Source: Pseudomonas sp. CC120222-01a
GTDB lineage: Bacteria; Pseudomonadota; Gammaproteobacteria; Pseudomonadales; Pseudomonadaceae
DNA length: 64,000 nucleotides
Direction of reading: 5' to 3'
Assembly: GCF_003097235.1 (NCBI RefSeq)
Contig: NZ_QEQQ01000003.1
Span: 248,001 to 312,000 of the forward strand
Positions 27,028 to 37,904 of the stretch are shown in pieces. Within the stretch, counting starts at the first letter, position 1. The number at the start of each line of letters is the position of its first letter. The notes beneath the pieces were generated by a model. The model did no database searches. It was not told where the DNA came from and saw only the letters and a program-made list of their open reading frames with translations. Made by a program: the position numbers and the translations under genes.

Positions 27028-28695
27028 ATGAATACATCCCATCCAGATCACTTTCAGGCCGACTACAGCGCTGATGTGGTGGTCATCGGTGCCGGCCCGG
27101 TCGGGCTGGCGATCGCCAATTACCTGGGCCAGGCCGGCGTACAGGTGCTGCAGATCGAGAAGCTCGACCAACTGATCGACTACCCCCGCGCCATCGGCAT
27201 CGACGACGAGTCGCTGCGCACCGTGCAGGCCCTCGGCCTGGTCGAGCAGGTGCTGCCGCACACCACGCCGTGGCACGCCATGCGCTTCCTGACGCCCAAG
27301 GGCCGCTGCTTCGCCGACATCCAGCCGATGACCGACGAGTTCGGCTGGTCGCGGCGCAATGCCTTCATCCAGCCGCAGGTCGATGCGGTGCTGTACCAGG
27401 GCCTGGCGCGCTTTGCCAATGTGCGCACGCTGTTCTCCCGCGATGTGGTCGAATTCCAGCAGGACCAGCAGGGCGTCAGCCTGCGCATGAACGGCCCCGA
27501 AGGGCGGCAGGAGACGGTGCGCGCCCGCTACCTGGTGGCTTGTGACGGCGGCAACAGCCTGATCCGCCGCACCCTGGATATTGCCTTCGAAGGCAAGACC
27601 GCGCCCAACCAGTGGATCGTCATCGACATTGCCAACGACCCGCTGGGCACGCCGAACGTGTACCTGTGCTGCGACCCGGTGCGCCCCTACGTATCAGCCG
27701 CGTTGCCCCACGGCGTGCGGCGTTTCGAGTTCATGGTGATGCCCGGCGAGACCGAGGCGCAGCTGAGCCAGCCGGAGAACCTGCGCAAGCTGCTGGCCAA
27801 GGTGCTGCCGGACCCGGACCGGGTCGAGCTGATCCGCAAGCGCGTCTACACCCACAACGCCCGCCTGGCGGGCCAGTTCCGGGTCAAGCGGGTGCTGCTG
27901 GCCGGGGATGCCGCGCACATCATGCCGGTGTGGCAGGGCCAGGGTTACAACAGCGGCATGCGCGATGCCAGCAACCTCGGCTGGAAGCTGGCGCTGGTGG
28001 CCAAGGGCCTGGCCGGCGAGGCGCTGCTCGACACCTACGAGCAGGAACGGCGCGACCATGCCAAGGCGATGATCGACCTGTCGGTGCTCGCCGGCCATGT
28101 GCTGGCGCCGCCCAAGCGCTGGCAGGGCACCCTGCGTGATGGCGTGTCGTGGGCGTTGAACTACCTGCCGGCGGTCAAGCGCTACTTCCTCGAAATGCGC
28201 TTCAAGCCCATGCCGCAATACGCCAAGGGCGCACTGGTGGCGGAACCGAACAACAAGGCCACGCCGGTCGGGCGCATGTTCATCCAGCCCAAGGTGGTCA
28301 CCGAAGCGGGCGAGACACGCCTGCTGGACGATGTGATCGGCAGCAACTTCGCCTTTATCGCCTGGGGCAACAACCCACTGTGGGGTCTGAGTGCCGAGCA
28401 GGTGCAGGCCTGGCGTGCATTGGGTGCGTGCTTCATCCAGGTACTGCCCCAGGTGCAGCTCAAGGCTGGGCGCGAGGTCCCGGACGGGGTGATTCGCGTG
28501 GGCGACTGCAGTGGCCGCCTCAAGGAATGGTTCGGTCGCCACCCGGTGTCCATTGCGCTGCTGCGCCCGGACCGCTTCGTCGGCGCGGTGGCCATTCCGC
28601 AAACCGTCGGCCAGGCCAGCGACGCGCTGTTGCAGGCGCTGGCTGCCACGCCTCAAGTCCCCTGCCAGACGCCGTTGGCGTCCAAGGTGGCCTGA
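27028..28695 (+). CDS. mhpA: 3-(3-Hydroxyphenyl)propionate hydroxylase
   Basis: 555 aa starting at 27028 after GAGG. It is a class A flavoprotein monooxygenase: [20 protein letters not shown] (FAD), [12 protein letters not shown] (DG motif), [31 protein letters not shown] (GD motif). A thioredoxin-like C-terminal region follows from about 430. It adds a hydroxyl to 3-(3-hydroxyphenyl)propionate to give 2,3-dihydroxyphenylpropionate. Gene order mhpABCDFE that follows is the same as in E. coli. Confidence 0.94.
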   Translation: MNTSHPDHFQADYSADVVVIGAGPVGLAIANYLGQAGVQVLQIEKLDQLIDYPRAIGIDDESLRTVQALGLVEQVLPHTTPWHAMRFLTPKGRCFADIQPMTDEFGWSRRNAFIQPQVDAVLYQGLARFANVRTLFSRDVVEFQQDQQGVSLRMNGPEGRQETVRARYLVACDGGNSLIRRTLDIAFEGKTAPNQWIVIDIANDPLGTPNVYLCCDPVRPYVSAALPHGVRRFEFMVMPGETEAQLSQPENLRKLLAKVLPDPDRVELIRKRVYTHNARLAGQFRVKRVLLAGDAAHIMPVWQGQGYNSGMRDASNLGWKLALVAKGLAGEALLDTYEQERRDHAKAMIDLSVLAGHVLAPPKRWQGTLRDGVSWALNYLPAVKRYFLEMRFKPMPQYAKGALVAEPNNKATPVGRMFIQPKVVTEAGETRLLDDVIGSNFAFIAWGNNPLWGLSAEQVQAWRALGACFIQVLPQVQLKAGREVPDGVIRVGDCSGRLKEWFGRHPVSIALLRPDRFVGAVAIPQTVGQASDALLQALAATPQVPCQTPLASKVA

Positions 28696-28696
28696 G

Positions 28697-29641
28697 ATGA
28701 GCGCCTATGTGCATTGCCTGTCACATACCCCGCTGGTGGGCTACGTCGACCCGGCGCAAGCGGTGCTGGCGGAAGTGGAGGAGGTGGTCGCCGCAGCCCG
28801 CGCCCGCATCGCCGCGTTCGACCCGGAGCTGGTGTTCCTGTTTGCCCCGGACCACTACAACGGTTTTTTCTACGACGTGATGCCGGCCTTCTGTATTGGC
28901 ATGGGCGCCACTGCCATTGGCGATTTCAACAGTGCCGCCGGCCCGCTGGATGTGCCGCGTGACATCGCCGAGGCCTGCGCCGATGCGGTACTGCAGGCGG
29001 GCGTGGACGCCGCCGTGTCCTACCGCATGCAGGTCGATCATGGTTTTGCCCAGCCGTTGGAGTTGCTGCTTGGCGGCCTGGCGCAGAAACCGGTGATCCC
29101 GGTCTTCATCAACAGCGTGGCGGTACCGCTGCCGAGCTTTGCCCGTGCCCGTCTGCTCGGCGAGGCCATCGGCCGTTTCGCCCGCAGTACCGGCAAGCGC
29201 GTGCTGTTCCTCGGCTCCGGTGGCTTGTCGCACCAGCCGCCGGTACCGGAACTGGCCCATGTCGATGCACGCATGGCCGACCGCCTGATGGGCAGTGGCC
29301 GCGACCTGCCGGCCAACGAGCGCCAGGCCCGCCAGCAACGGGTGATCAGCGCGGCCGAAGGTTTCGTGCGTGACCAGCACAGCCTGCACCCGCTCAACCC
29401 GGCCTGGGACAACCACTTCCTCGACCTGCTGGAGCAACGCCGCTTTGCCGAACTCGATGGCATGGCCAATGCCGAGCTGTCGGCACTGGCCGGCAAGTCG
29501 ACCCACGAGGTCAAGACCTGGGTAGCCGCCTTTGCCGCGCTGGCCGCGTTCGGTGACTACCAGGCCAGCGCGCGCTACTACCGGCCGATCCCCGAATGGA
29601 TCGCCGGTTTCGGCTCGCTCAGCGCCCATTCCCTTACCTGA
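28697..29641 (+). CDS. mhpB: 2,3-Dihydroxyphenylpropionate 1,2-dioxygenase
   Basis: 314 aa, the same length as E. coli MhpB. It is an extradiol (LigB-type) dioxygenase for meta-cleavage of 2,3-dihydroxyphenylpropionate. Conserved blocks include [10 protein letters not shown] near the N-terminus, [29 protein letters not shown] and [10 protein letters not shown]; histidines in these blocks fit the Fe(II) site and catalysis. It begins one base after the mhpA stop, so translation is coupled. Confidence 0.95.
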   Translation: MSAYVHCLSHTPLVGYVDPAQAVLAEVEEVVAAARARIAAFDPELVFLFAPDHYNGFFYDVMPAFCIGMGATAIGDFNSAAGPLDVPRDIAEACADAVLQAGVDAAVSYRMQVDHGFAQPLELLLGGLAQKPVIPVFINSVAVPLPSFARARLLGEAIGRFARSTGKRVLFLGSGGLSHQPPVPELAHVDARMADRLMGSGRDLPANERQARQQRVISAAEGFVRDQHSLHPLNPAWDNHFLDLLEQRRFAELDGMANAELSALAGKSTHEVKTWVAAFAALAAFGDYQASARYYRPIPEWIAGFGSLSAHSLT

Positions 29642-29660
29642 TCAACGGAGGACACCCTTC

Positions 29661-30524
29661 ATGACCCGCATCGCCATCAACGAAGCCGACAGCAGCCGTT
29701 TCGCCCATATCCGCGAAGGCGAACTCGACCTGCAGGTGCACTACAACGACCTCGGCGAAGGCGCCGAGACCGTGGTCATGCTGCACGGCTCCGGCCCGGG
29801 TGCCAGTGGCTGGGCCAACTTCAACCGCAACATCCAACCGCTGCTGGTCGCCGGCTACCGTGTGGTGCTGCTGGACTGCCCCGGCTGGAGCAAGAGCGAC
29901 CCGATCGTCTGCCGTGGTTCGCGCTCGGACCTCAACGCCACCGCGCTCAAGGGCTTGCTCGATGTGCTCGGCCTTGAGCGCGTGCACATCCTTGGCAACT
30001 CCATGGGCGGCCACAGCGCCGTGGCCTTCGCCCTGCGCTACCCGCAGCGGGTCGGCAAACTGGTGCTGATGGGCGGTGGCACTGGTGGTGCCAGCCCGTT
30101 CGTGCCGATGCCCACCGAGGGCATCAAGCTGATCAACGCGTTGTACCGCGAGCCGACCATCGACAACCTGAAGAAGATGATGAACGTCTTCGTCTACGAC
30201 CCCAGCGACCTCACCGAGGCGCTGTTCCAGACCCGCCTGGACAACATGCTCGCCCGCCGCGACCACCTCGACAACTTCGTCGCCAGCCTGGCCGCCAACC
30301 CCAAGCAGTTCCCCGACTTCGGCGCACGCCTGGGCGAGATCAAGGCCCGCACCCTGGTGATCTGGGGCCGCAACGACCGCTTCGTGCCGATGGACGTCGG
30401 CCTGCGCCTGATCGCCGGCATCGCCGACGCCGAACTGCACGTGTTCAACAACTGCGGCCACTGGGCCCAGTGGGAACACGCCGACACCTTCAACCGCCTG
30501 GTACTGGACTTTCTCCAGCACTGA
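29661..30524 (+). CDS. mhpC: 2-Hydroxy-6-ketonona-2,4-dienedioate hydrolase
   Basis: 287 aa alpha/beta hydrolase. It contains the oxyanion motif [13 protein letters not shown], nucleophile elbow GNSMGGHSA, and the C-terminal histidine in [11 protein letters not shown]. It cleaves the C-C bond of the ring-fission product to 2-hydroxypenta-2,4-dienoate plus succinate. GGAGG precedes the start at 29661, and the gene follows mhpB by 19 bp. Confidence 0.94.
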   Translation: MTRIAINEADSSRFAHIREGELDLQVHYNDLGEGAETVVMLHGSGPGASGWANFNRNIQPLLVAGYRVVLLDCPGWSKSDPIVCRGSRSDLNATALKGLLDVLGLERVHILGNSMGGHSAVAFALRYPQRVGKLVLMGGGTGGASPFVPMPTEGIKLINALYREPTIDNLKKMMNVFVYDPSDLTEALFQTRLDNMLARRDHLDNFVASLAANPKQFPDFGARLGEIKARTLVIWGRNDRFVPMDVGLRLIAGIADAELHVFNNCGHWAQWEHADTFNRLVLDFLQH

Positions 30525-30539
30525 TTTGAGGTACACCCC

Positions 30540-31334
30540 ATGACCATCGATTCGCCAACCCTCGAACGCCTGGCCGCCGACCTGCGGCGCGCGCAACAGC
30601 AGGGTGAAGCCATCGCCCCGCTGCGCGACGCCATCGGCGCGGAAAACTCCGAGGCCGCCTATGCCATCCAGCGCCTGAACGTGGCCCATGCCCTGGCCGC
30701 TGGCCGCCGCCTGGTCGGGCGCAAGATCGGCCTGACCAACCCCAAGGTGCAGGCCCAGCTGGGTGTCGACCAGCCGGACTTCGGCAGCCTGTTCGCCGAC
30801 ATGTGCTACGGCGACAACGAAGCCGTGCCTTTTGCGAGCGTGATGCAGCCAAAGATCGAGGCCGAGATCGCCCTGGTACTGGCCCATGACCTGCCCAGTG
30901 CCCAGACCACCTTCGCCGATGTGATCGGCGCCACGGCCTATGCCTTGCCGGCACTGGAAGTCGTCGGCAGCCGCATCCAGGGCTGGAACATCCGCTTTGC
31001 CGACACCGTGGCCGACAACGCCTCCAGCGGCTGCTTCGTGCTCGGCGGCCCGGCCCGCCAGCTGCACGGCCTCGACCTGCGCGGCGCGGCCATGCGCATG
31101 ACCCGCAACGGCGAGCTGGTGTCCAGCGGCAGCGGCGCCGAATGCCTCGGCCACCCGCTCAATGCTGCGGTGTGGCTGGCCCGCACCATGGCCCGGCTGG
31201 GCGAACCGCTGCGGGCGGGCGACATCATCCTCACCGGTGCCCTCGGGCCGATGGTGGCGGTGGCGCCGGGCGACCATTTCGAAGCCGAGATCGACGGCCT
31301 GGGCCGCGTCGGCGTGACCTTCAGCGGCGAATGA
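30540..31334 (+). CDS. mhpD: 2-Keto-4-pentenoate hydratase
   Basis: 264 aa, the FAH-related hydratase family. Blocks [33 protein letters not shown] and [15 protein letters not shown] are typical. It hydrates 2-hydroxypenta-2,4-dienoate to 4-hydroxy-2-oxovalerate. The start at 30540 follows TTGAGG at a short distance. The stop is 11 bp upstream of mhpF. Confidence 0.94.
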   Translation: MTIDSPTLERLAADLRRAQQQGEAIAPLRDAIGAENSEAAYAIQRLNVAHALAAGRRLVGRKIGLTNPKVQAQLGVDQPDFGSLFADMCYGDNEAVPFASVMQPKIEAEIALVLAHDLPSAQTTFADVIGATAYALPALEVVGSRIQGWNIRFADTVADNASSGCFVLGGPARQLHGLDLRGAAMRMTRNGELVSSGSGAECLGHPLNAAVWLARTMARLGEPLRAGDIILTGALGPMVAVAPGDHFEAEIDGLGRVGVTFSGE

Positions 31335-31345
31335 CGGAGACCTCC

Positions 31346-32278
31346 ATGAGCCACAAACGCAAAGCCGCCATCATCGGTTCCGGCAACATCGGCACCGACC
31401 TGATGATCAAGATCCTGCGCAACGCCAAGCACCTGGAGATGGCCGCGATGGTCGGCATCGACCCGGCCTCCGACGGCCTGGCCCGCGCCGCCCGCCTGGG
31501 CGTGGCCACCACCCACGAAGGGGTGGAGGGCCTGACCCGCCTGCCGGTGTTCAAGGACATCGATTTCGTCTTCGACGCCACCAGCGCCGGTGCCCACGTG
31601 AAGAACGACGCCTTCCTGCGCCAACACAAGGCCGACCTGCGCATGATCGACCTGACCCCGGCCGCCATCGGCCCGTACTGCGTGCCGGTGGTCAACCTGG
31701 AGCAGCACTTGCAGGCGACCAACGTCAACATGGTCACCTGCGGTGGCCAGGCGACCATCCCCATCGTCGCAGCGGTGTCGCGGGTGGCCAAGGTGCACTA
31801 CGCCGAGATCGTCGCCTCGATCGCCAGCAAATCCGCCGGCCCCGGCACCCGCGCCAACATCGACGAATTCACCGAGACCACCAGCAAGGCCATCGAAGTG
31901 ATCGGCGGTGCGGCCAAGGGCAAGGCGATCATCATCATGAACCCGGCCGAACCGCCGCTGATGATGCGCGACACCGTCTACGTGCTCAGCGAAGCCGCCG
32001 ACCCGCAGCAGGTGGCGGCGAGCATCGAAGAAATGGCCGCTGCGGTGCAGGCCTACGTGCCGGGCTACCGGCTCAAGCAGCAGGTGCAGTTCGAACAGGT
32101 GCGCGACTTGAAGCTGCCAGGGCAGGGGACCTTCAGCGGCCTCAAGACCTCGGTGTTCCTCGAAGTCGAAGGCGCCGCCCACTACCTGCCGGCCTACGCC
32201 GGCAACCTCGACATCATGACCTCCGCCGCGCTGGCCACCGCCGAGCGCATGGCCCTGGCGATGGGAGCCCCGGCATGA
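31346..32278 (+). CDS. mhpF: Acetaldehyde dehydrogenase (acylating)
   Basis: 310 aa starting at ATG 31346, with GGAG 6 bp upstream; longer frames from 31142 overlap mhpD. It shows the NAD-binding [18 protein letters not shown] and the catalytic Cys C132 in [10 protein letters not shown]. It converts acetaldehyde from the aldolase to acetyl-CoA, and normally forms a channelling complex with MhpE. The stop overlaps the mhpE start by four bases, matching that partnership. Confidence 0.95.
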   Translation: MSHKRKAAIIGSGNIGTDLMIKILRNAKHLEMAAMVGIDPASDGLARAARLGVATTHEGVEGLTRLPVFKDIDFVFDATSAGAHVKNDAFLRQHKADLRMIDLTPAAIGPYCVPVVNLEQHLQATNVNMVTCGGQATIPIVAAVSRVAKVHYAEIVASIASKSAGPGTRANIDEFTETTSKAIEVIGGAAKGKAIIIMNPAEPPLMMRDTVYVLSEAADPQQVAASIEEMAAAVQAYVPGYRLKQQVQFEQVRDLKLPGQGTFSGLKTSVFLEVEGAAHYLPAYAGNLDIMTSAALATAERMALAMGAPA

Positions 32279-33285
32279 ACGGTAAAAAGCTCTATATCAG
32301 TGACGTGACCCTGCGCGATGGCATGCACGCCATCCGCCATCAGTATTCGCTGGACGACGTGCGCGCCATCGCCGGCGCCCTCGACCGGGCCAAGGTCGAC
32401 TCGATCGAAGTGGCCCATGGCGATGGCCTGCAGGGCTCCAGTTTCAACTACGGTTTCGGTGCCCACACCGACCTCGAATGGATCGAAGCAGCGGCCGACG
32501 CGGTGAGCCACGCCAAAATCGCCACGCTGCTGCTGCCAGGGATCGGCACCCTCCATGACCTGAAGAACGCCTACGACGCCGGTGCCCGCATCGTCCGCGT
32601 GGCCACCCACTGCACCGAGGCGGACGTCTCGCGCCAGCACATCGAATATGCCCGTGGGCTGGGCATGGACACCGTCGGCTTCCTGATGATGAGCCACATG
32701 CAGACGCCCGAAGGGCTGGCGCAGCAGGCGAAGCTGATGGAGGGCTACGGCGCTACCTGCATCTATGTGGTGGACTCGGGCGGGGCGATGAACATGGACG
32801 ACATCCGTGCGCGCTTCCGGGCGGTCAAGACGGTGCTCGACCCGGCGACCGAGACCGGCATCCACGCCCACCACAACCTCAGCCTCGGCGTGGCCAACTC
32901 CATCGCCGCGGTGGAGGAGGGCTGCGACCGCATCGACGCCAGCCTCGCCGGCATGGGGGCAGGCGCGGGCAACGCGCCGCTGGAAGTGTTCATCGCCGCC
33001 GCCGACAAGCTGGGCTGGCACCACGGCACTGACCTGTACGCGCTGATGGACGCCGCCGACGACCTGGTGCGGCCGCTGCAGGACCGCCCGGTACGGGTCG
33101 ACCGGGAAACCCTGGCCCTGGGCTATGCCGGGGTCTACTCGAGCTTCCTGCGCCATGCCGAAGTGGCCGCTGCCCGCTATGGCATCAAGGCGGTGGACAT
33201 CCTCGTCGAACTGGGCAAGCGGCGCATGGTCGGCGGCCAGGAAGACATGATCGTCGATGTGGCGCTGGACCTGCTCAAGCGCTGA
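32275..33285 (+). CDS. mhpE: 4-Hydroxy-2-oxovalerate aldolase
   Basis: 336 aa, DmpG/HMGL-type TIM barrel. Metal and substrate motifs are [12 protein letters not shown] at the N-terminus and [22 protein letters not shown], with C-terminal communication domain. It splits 4-hydroxy-2-oxovalerate into pyruvate and acetaldehyde and passes the latter to MhpF. Overlaps mhpF by four bases. Confidence 0.95.
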   Translation: MNGKKLYISDVTLRDGMHAIRHQYSLDDVRAIAGALDRAKVDSIEVAHGDGLQGSSFNYGFGAHTDLEWIEAAADAVSHAKIATLLLPGIGTLHDLKNAYDAGARIVRVATHCTEADVSRQHIEYARGLGMDTVGFLMMSHMQTPEGLAQQAKLMEGYGATCIYVVDSGGAMNMDDIRARFRAVKTVLDPATETGIHAHHNLSLGVANSIAAVEEGCDRIDASLAGMGAGAGNAPLEVFIAAADKLGWHHGTDLYALMDAADDLVRPLQDRPVRVDRETLALGYAGVYSSFLRHAEVAAARYGIKAVDILVELGKRRMVGGQEDMIVDVALDLLKR

Positions 33286-33289
33286 CCCC

Positions 33290-33336
33290 TGTAGGAGCGG
33301 GCTTGTCTCGCGAATGGGGCGCACAGCGCCCCCCTC
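33290..33336. repeat. Single REP-type (type B) copy with small hairpin
   Basis: TGTAGGAGCGGGCTTGTCTCG is a lone, diverged type B unit between mhpE and the transporter gene, with an internal hairpin GGGGCGC ACA GCGCCCC at 33316-33332. The partner arm is missing. It may attenuate transcription between the catabolic and transport genes. Confidence 0.75.
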
Positions 33337-33370
33337 TCGACCCCAATACAAAAACAAGACGGGTAATCCC

Positions 33371-34549
33371 ATGACTTCTCCTGCAATCGACACGTCGCGT
33401 GTATCGATCACCATCGGCCTGTGTTTCCTCGTCGCGCTGCTCGAAGGCCTCGACCTGCAAGCCGCCGGCATCGCCGCCCCGGGCATGGCCAGCGCCTTCG
33501 CACTGGGCAAGCTGCAAATGGGTTGGGTGTTCAGCGCCGGTATCCTCGGTCTGCTGCCTGGCGCCTTGGTCGGCGGCTGGCTGGCCGACCGTTTTGGCCG
33601 CAAGCGGGTGCTGATCGCCTCGGTCGCGCTGTTCGGCGTGTTCTCCCTGGCCACTGCCCACGCCTGGAGCCTGCCCAGCCTGTTGATGGCGCGCCTGCTG
33701 ACGGGTGTGGGCCTGGGCGCGGCACTGCCCAACCTCATCGCGCTCACCTCCGAGGCCGCCGGTGAGCGCCTGCGCGGCAGTGCCGTAAGCCTGATGTACT
33801 GCGGCGTGCCCCTTGGCGCGGCGCTGGCCGCGGGTATCGGCATTGCCGGCTACAGCGGCGACTGGCAGCGGGTATTCCATGTCGGCGGTGCCGGGCCGCT
33901 GCTGATCCTGCCGTTGCTGCTGCGCTACCTGCCCGAGTCCAACCAGTTCCGTGCCACTGCCGAAGCCACGCCGAACCTGCGCCGCGAGCTGTTTGGACAG
34001 GGCGCGACCTGGCTGCTGTGGCTGAGCTACTTCTTCACCTTGATGGTGGTGTACATCCTGATCAACTGGCTGCCGAGCCTGCTGGTCGGGCAGGGCTTCA
34101 GCAGCCATGACGCCAGCTGGGTGATGTTCGCCCTGCAGATCGGCGCCGCCATCGGCACCCTGGCCCTTGGCCTGCTGCTCGAACGCCTGCCAGCCTGGGC
34201 CACGGCGGCGCTGGTTTACCTCGGCATTCTGGCCGCGCTGGCCGGCCTGGGGTTGGCCAACGAGCTGACCGGCATGCTGGTCGCCGGCTTCTGTGCGGGC
34301 TTCTTCGCCACCGGTGGCCAGGGTGTGCTGTATGCCCTGGCGCCGCATTTCTACCCCGTGCGCGTACGCGCCACCGGCGTCGGCGCGGCCGTCGCCGTCG
34401 GGCGCCTGGGGGCGATGAGCGGGCCGCTGGTGGCGGGCCAGATGCTCGCCCTTGGCGCCGGTTCCGCCGGCGTGCTGCTGGCCTCGGCGCCGGGTGTGGT
34501 GATTGCCGCGCTGGCGCTGTTCCGCCTGATCGGCCGCCGCCCCGCCTGA
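33371..34549 (+). CDS. mhpT: MFS 3-(3-hydroxyphenyl)propionate transporter (AAHS family)
   Basis: 392 aa with 12 hydrophobic helices. AAHS-type motifs are LLEGLDLQAAGIAAPGMA in helix 1, GGWLADRFGRKRVL between helices 2 and 3, and LLTGVGLGAALPNLIALTSEA. It lies 85 bp after mhpE in the same direction, so it is the probable uptake carrier for 3-hydroxyphenylpropionate or related acids (MhpT role). The start at 33371 has no strong ribosome site. Confidence 0.9.
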   Translation: MTSPAIDTSRVSITIGLCFLVALLEGLDLQAAGIAAPGMASAFALGKLQMGWVFSAGILGLLPGALVGGWLADRFGRKRVLIASVALFGVFSLATAHAWSLPSLLMARLLTGVGLGAALPNLIALTSEAAGERLRGSAVSLMYCGVPLGAALAAGIGIAGYSGDWQRVFHVGGAGPLLILPLLLRYLPESNQFRATAEATPNLRRELFGQGATWLLWLSYFFTLMVVYILINWLPSLLVGQGFSSHDASWVMFALQIGAAIGTLALGLLLERLPAWATAALVYLGILAALAGLGLANELTGMLVAGFCAGFFATGGQGVLYALAPHFYPVRVRATGVGAAVAVGRLGAMSGPLVAGQMLALGAGSAGVLLASAPGVVIAALALFRLIGRRPA

Positions 34550-34628
34550 CCTCGGATTGTTCGATCTTGCGTGCTCCCTGCTGCGCCTGCGGCAGGGCTT
34601 CCTACAACTACAAGAAAGTAACCTGACC

Positions 34629-35894
34629 ATGCACAAGGCCCCGAAAACCTGCCTGGCCGTTGGCCTGCTCTGCAGCAGCACTGCCCATGCCGCCGGCTTC
34701 GTCGAAGACAGCCACGCCGAGCTGGTGCTGCGCAACTACTACTTCGACCGCAACTACCTGGGCACCACGCCACAGGCCGCCGCCCGCGAGTGGGCCCAGG
34801 GTTTCATCCTCAATGTCAGCTCCGGGTTCAGCGAGGGGCCGGTCGGCTTCGGCCTGGACGCCAAGGGCATGCTCGGGGTGAAGTTCGATTCCTCGCCCGA
34901 CCGCGCCGGCACCGGCCTGCTGCCGTTCGACCGGACCACCCGTGAACCCGCCGATGACTATTCCGAACTGGGCCTGACCGGCAAGATGCGCATCTCGCAC
35001 ACCGAGCTGCAAGGCGGCACCATCAGCACCTTCCTGCCAATTGCCTTCGCCAGCCCGACCCGGCTGTTGCCGCAGACCTTCCGTGGCGCCTACCTGCGCT
35101 CCACCGACATCGACCGCTTCAGCCTGCACGCCGGCTGGCTCGACCGCATCAACCTGCGCGACTCCACCGACTACCAGAAGATGAGCATCGGCGCGCCCAA
35201 TGGCCGCTTCAACGGCGCCGCCACCTCCGACCGTTTCACCTTCCTTGGCGGTGACTATGCCTGGTCGGACGCGCTGACCTTGCGCTACTACCATGCCGAG
35301 CTGGACCAGCTGTACCGCAAGGACTACTTCGGCTTCGTCGACGACCGCGCGGTCGGCGCGGGGCGCCTGAAGAGCGATTTCCGCCTGTTCGTCGCCGGTG
35401 AGGACGGCGCTGCCAAGGCCGGCCAGGTCGACAACCGCAACACCGCGCTGATGCTGACCTACGCCTGGGCCAGCCACAGCCTGGGCGTGGGCTACATGCG
35501 CCTGGATGGCGACACCGCCATGCCCTACCTGTACGGCACCGAGCCGCTGGTGATCACCGAGGGCACGCTCAGCTCGGAGTTCCTCAACCCCAGGGAACGC
35601 AGCTGGCAGGTGAAGTTCGACCAGGACTTCGCTCCGTTCGGTATGCCGGGGCTCAAGGGCATGCTGCGCTATGTGCGCGGCGACAACATCGAGCTGACGC
35701 AGTTTGGCGGCAGTGGGCTGAGCGAGAGCGAGAAGGATGTCGAGCTGTCGTATGCTGTGCAGCAGGGTACGTTCAAAGGCGTGACGCTGCGCTTGCGCCA
35801 TGCCTGGTATCGCAATGACTTCACGGCGGGGGCGACTCACCGCGATGACAACGAATTGCGGGTGAACCTGGACTACACCGTCAGGCTCTGGTGA
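34629..35894 (+). CDS. OprD-family outer-membrane porin
   Basis: 421 aa. The signal peptide MHKAPKTCLAVGLLCSSTAHAA is followed by GFVEDSHAELVLRNYYFDRNYL, the family's N-terminal pattern, and by alternating beta-barrel segments ending in DYTVRLW. OprD-family porins admit small carboxylates and amino acids. It is the last gene after mhpT, so it probably lets hydroxyphenylpropionate-type acids across the outer membrane. I used ATG 34629 because it starts the signal peptide. It ends 1 bp from the end of the convergent yddG-like gene. Confidence 0.9.
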   Translation: MHKAPKTCLAVGLLCSSTAHAAGFVEDSHAELVLRNYYFDRNYLGTTPQAAAREWAQGFILNVSSGFSEGPVGFGLDAKGMLGVKFDSSPDRAGTGLLPFDRTTREPADDYSELGLTGKMRISHTELQGGTISTFLPIAFASPTRLLPQTFRGAYLRSTDIDRFSLHAGWLDRINLRDSTDYQKMSIGAPNGRFNGAATSDRFTFLGGDYAWSDALTLRYYHAELDQLYRKDYFGFVDDRAVGAGRLKSDFRLFVAGEDGAAKAGQVDNRNTALMLTYAWASHSLGVGYMRLDGDTAMPYLYGTEPLVITEGTLSSEFLNPRERSWQVKFDQDFAPFGMPGLKGMLRYVRGDNIELTQFGGSGLSESEKDVELSYAVQQGTFKGVTLRLRHAWYRNDFTAGATHRDDNELRVNLDYTVRLW

Positions 35895-35895
35895 G

Positions 35896-36792
35896 TCAGC
35901 CAGCTGCGCGCTGGCGGGTCGCCTGCCAGCACAGCAGCGAGCCGACCGTCACCAGCAACGCACCTTGCCAGAACTGCAGCCCCAGGTGCGCGCCGAGCCA
36001 GGCGGCGGCAAAGGCCGACGACAACACTGGCGCCGAATAGGAAGCGGTCGCCAGCAAGGTCAGGTTGCCACGCAGGATGCCAATGTTCCACAAGGCATAG
36101 CCGCCAGCCATGCCCACCGCTGCAGCCAGTAGCTCCAGGCTGTGGCGCAGCGAGAAGGGCGGCAGCGTTTCGCTGCTTATCCAGTACTTCACCCACAGCA
36201 CCGCCGCCGTCAGCAGGAAGAACAGCACCACATGGCTCTGCCCGTTGGCATAGCGCCGGGTGATGTTGCAGTACAGCGCGAAGGTGATCGCGCAGGCGGC
36301 GGCCAGGCTGTAGCTCAACGGGTTGGAGGCGACGTTGCTGGCGATGCTGTCCAGCGACAGGCCATCGGTGCTCACCACCCAGAGAATCCCCAGCAGGGCG
36401 ACCGCAGTGCCGGGCACGATGATCCAGCGCGCCGGCTGGCGGTTCATGAAGATCGCCAGCAGTACCGTCAGGCTCGGCCACAGGTAGTTGACCACGCCCA
36501 GCTGGATGGCCTGGGTACGGCTGACGGCAAAGCCCAAGGCCAGGCACAGGCAGACTTCATAGGCGACGAACAGCGTGGAGCCGGTGATCAGGTAGAACCG
36601 CGAGGCATGGCGCAGGCGAGGGCGGCCGAGCAGCAGCACCAGCAGGGTGGCGCCGAGGGTGTAGATCAGCGCAGCGCCGCCGATCGGCCCGAAGTATTCG
36701 CTGACACTGCGAATCAGGCCGCTGGCCGTGCTCCACAGCAGGATCGCCGCCAGACCGCAGGCGGTGGCGGCAGGGCCGCTGGTGATGCGCAT
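35896..36792 (-). CDS. YddG-like DMT (EamA) exporter
   Basis: 298 aa, about ten hydrophobic helices in two EamA repeats. The N-terminal half (LLWSTASGLIRSVSEYFGPIGGAALIYTLGA, and FVAYEVCLCLALGFAVSRTQAIQLGVVNYLWPSLT) is very like YddG, the aromatic amino acid exporter of enterobacteria. I call it YddG-like; the substrate could differ here. Convergent with the OprD gene. A REP pair separates it from a LysR gene on the same strand. Confidence 0.85.
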   Translation of the reverse strand: MRITSGPAATACGLAAILLWSTASGLIRSVSEYFGPIGGAALIYTLGATLLVLLLGRPRLRHASRFYLITGSTLFVAYEVCLCLALGFAVSRTQAIQLGVVNYLWPSLTVLLAIFMNRQPARWIIVPGTAVALLGILWVVSTDGLSLDSIASNVASNPLSYSLAAACAITFALYCNITRRYANGQSHVVLFFLLTAAVLWVKYWISSETLPPFSLRHSLELLAAAVGMAGGYALWNIGILRGNLTLLATASYSAPVLSSAFAAAWLGAHLGLQFWQGALLVTVGSLLCWQATRQRAAG

Positions 36793-36841
36793 TGCAGGCT
36801 CTCAATCTGAAAAAAGGCCGGCGAGTCTAACACCGAGCGCT

Positions 36842-36958
36842 TGTAGGAGCGGCCTTGAGTCGCGAAAGGGAGGCGAAGCGTCCCCAGGATTTCAGCTTCG
36901 CCGCATGAATTGCCGGGGCCGCTCTGCGGCCCTTTCGCGACACAAGGCCGCTCCTACA
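36842..36958. repeat. REP-type inverted pair (type B)
   Basis: Arms TGTAGGAGCGGCCTTGAGTCG... (36842-36870) and its complement (36930-36958), one substitution apart, bracket a shorter inner part. It lies between the 5' end of the yddG-like gene (36792) and the LysR stop (36971). Confidence 0.88.
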
Positions 36959-36970
36959 GGGATTTGCGTA

Positions 36971-37888
36971 TTAGCGCCGGGCCGAGAGTTGCTGAGGTGC
37001 CAGGAAGGCATCGTGGAAGTAGGTGCGCAGCGCCTGCATCGCCGGGCTGAAGGCGCGCTCGCGGTGCCAGGCGAGGCCGACGCTCATCGGTGTCACCGGG
37101 TCGGTGATGGTCACCGTTTCGATGCGCTTGCCTTCCAGCGACCAGGGGCGGTGCACCAGGTCGGAAAGGATCGCCACGCCGCTGCCGTTCGCGACCATGC
37201 TGCGCACGGCCTCCACCGAGCTGGTGCGTACGCGCACGTTCGGCCGTTGCCCGGCTTGCTGCCAGTAACGCATGGCGCTCTGTTCGGCTTCGTCCACGGT
37301 GAGCAGGATGTACGGCTCCCGGGCCACGTCGGCCAGGCTCACCGCCGAACGTTCGCACAGCGGATGATGGCCGGGCAGCCACAGCCGGCGCTCGGAGTTG
37401 AACAGGGTTTCCGAGAAGATATCGGGGTGGGTGAGGTTGGCGGTGAGCACCACTGCCATGTCGAAACGGCCTTCCAGCAGCCCCTGCTCGATGGCGCTGC
37501 GCTCCTGTTCATGCACTTCCAGGGTCACGTCCGGGTGCCAGTGCTCCAGGCGCTGCAAGTGGTGCGGCAGGAAGTAGCCGATCACCGTGTAGCTCGCCGC
37601 CAGGCGCAGCAGGCCGCTGGCGCGCACGTCTGGCAGTGGGCTGTTCAGGGCATCGTCGACGCTGCGCAGGATCACATAGGCACGGTTGAGGAAGTGCCGG
37701 CCGGCTTCGGTCAGGCTCATGCCCTGGGCCGAGCGCTGGAACAGCAGCACCCCCAGCATCGCCTCCAGCTCCTTGATCGCGGTGGTCACCGCCGACTGGG
37801 AAATATTGAGGTGAATCGCCGCCTGGGAGATCTGGCCGATCTCGGCGGTGGCGACAAAATAGCGAACCTGGCGCAGGGTCAGTGACAC
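36971..37888 (-). CDS. LysR-family regulator, divergent from pxpABC
   Basis: 305 aa starting with GTG at 37888 (CAGGAGCCCACT ahead of it). The HTH is RYFVATAEIGQISQAAIHLNISQSAVTTAIKELEAMLGVLLF (about 9-52), with a LysR effector domain after it. It is divergent from the 5-oxoprolinase genes, and LysR-type boxes occur in the gap. It probably controls pxpABC; the effector (5-oxoproline or related) is inferred from the neighbours only. Confidence 0.85.
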   Translation of the reverse strand: MSLTLRQVRYFVATAEIGQISQAAIHLNISQSAVTTAIKELEAMLGVLLFQRSAQGMSLTEAGRHFLNRAYVILRSVDDALNSPLPDVRASGLLRLAASYTVIGYFLPHHLQRLEHWHPDVTLEVHEQERSAIEQGLLEGRFDMAVVLTANLTHPDIFSETLFNSERRLWLPGHHPLCERSAVSLADVAREPYILLTVDEAEQSAMRYWQQAGQRPNVRVRTSSVEAVRSMVANGSGVAILSDLVHRPWSLEGKRIETVTITDPVTPMSVGLAWHRERAFSPAMQALRTYFHDAFLAPQQLSARR

Positions 37889-37904
37889 AGTGGGCTCCTG
37901 GGTA

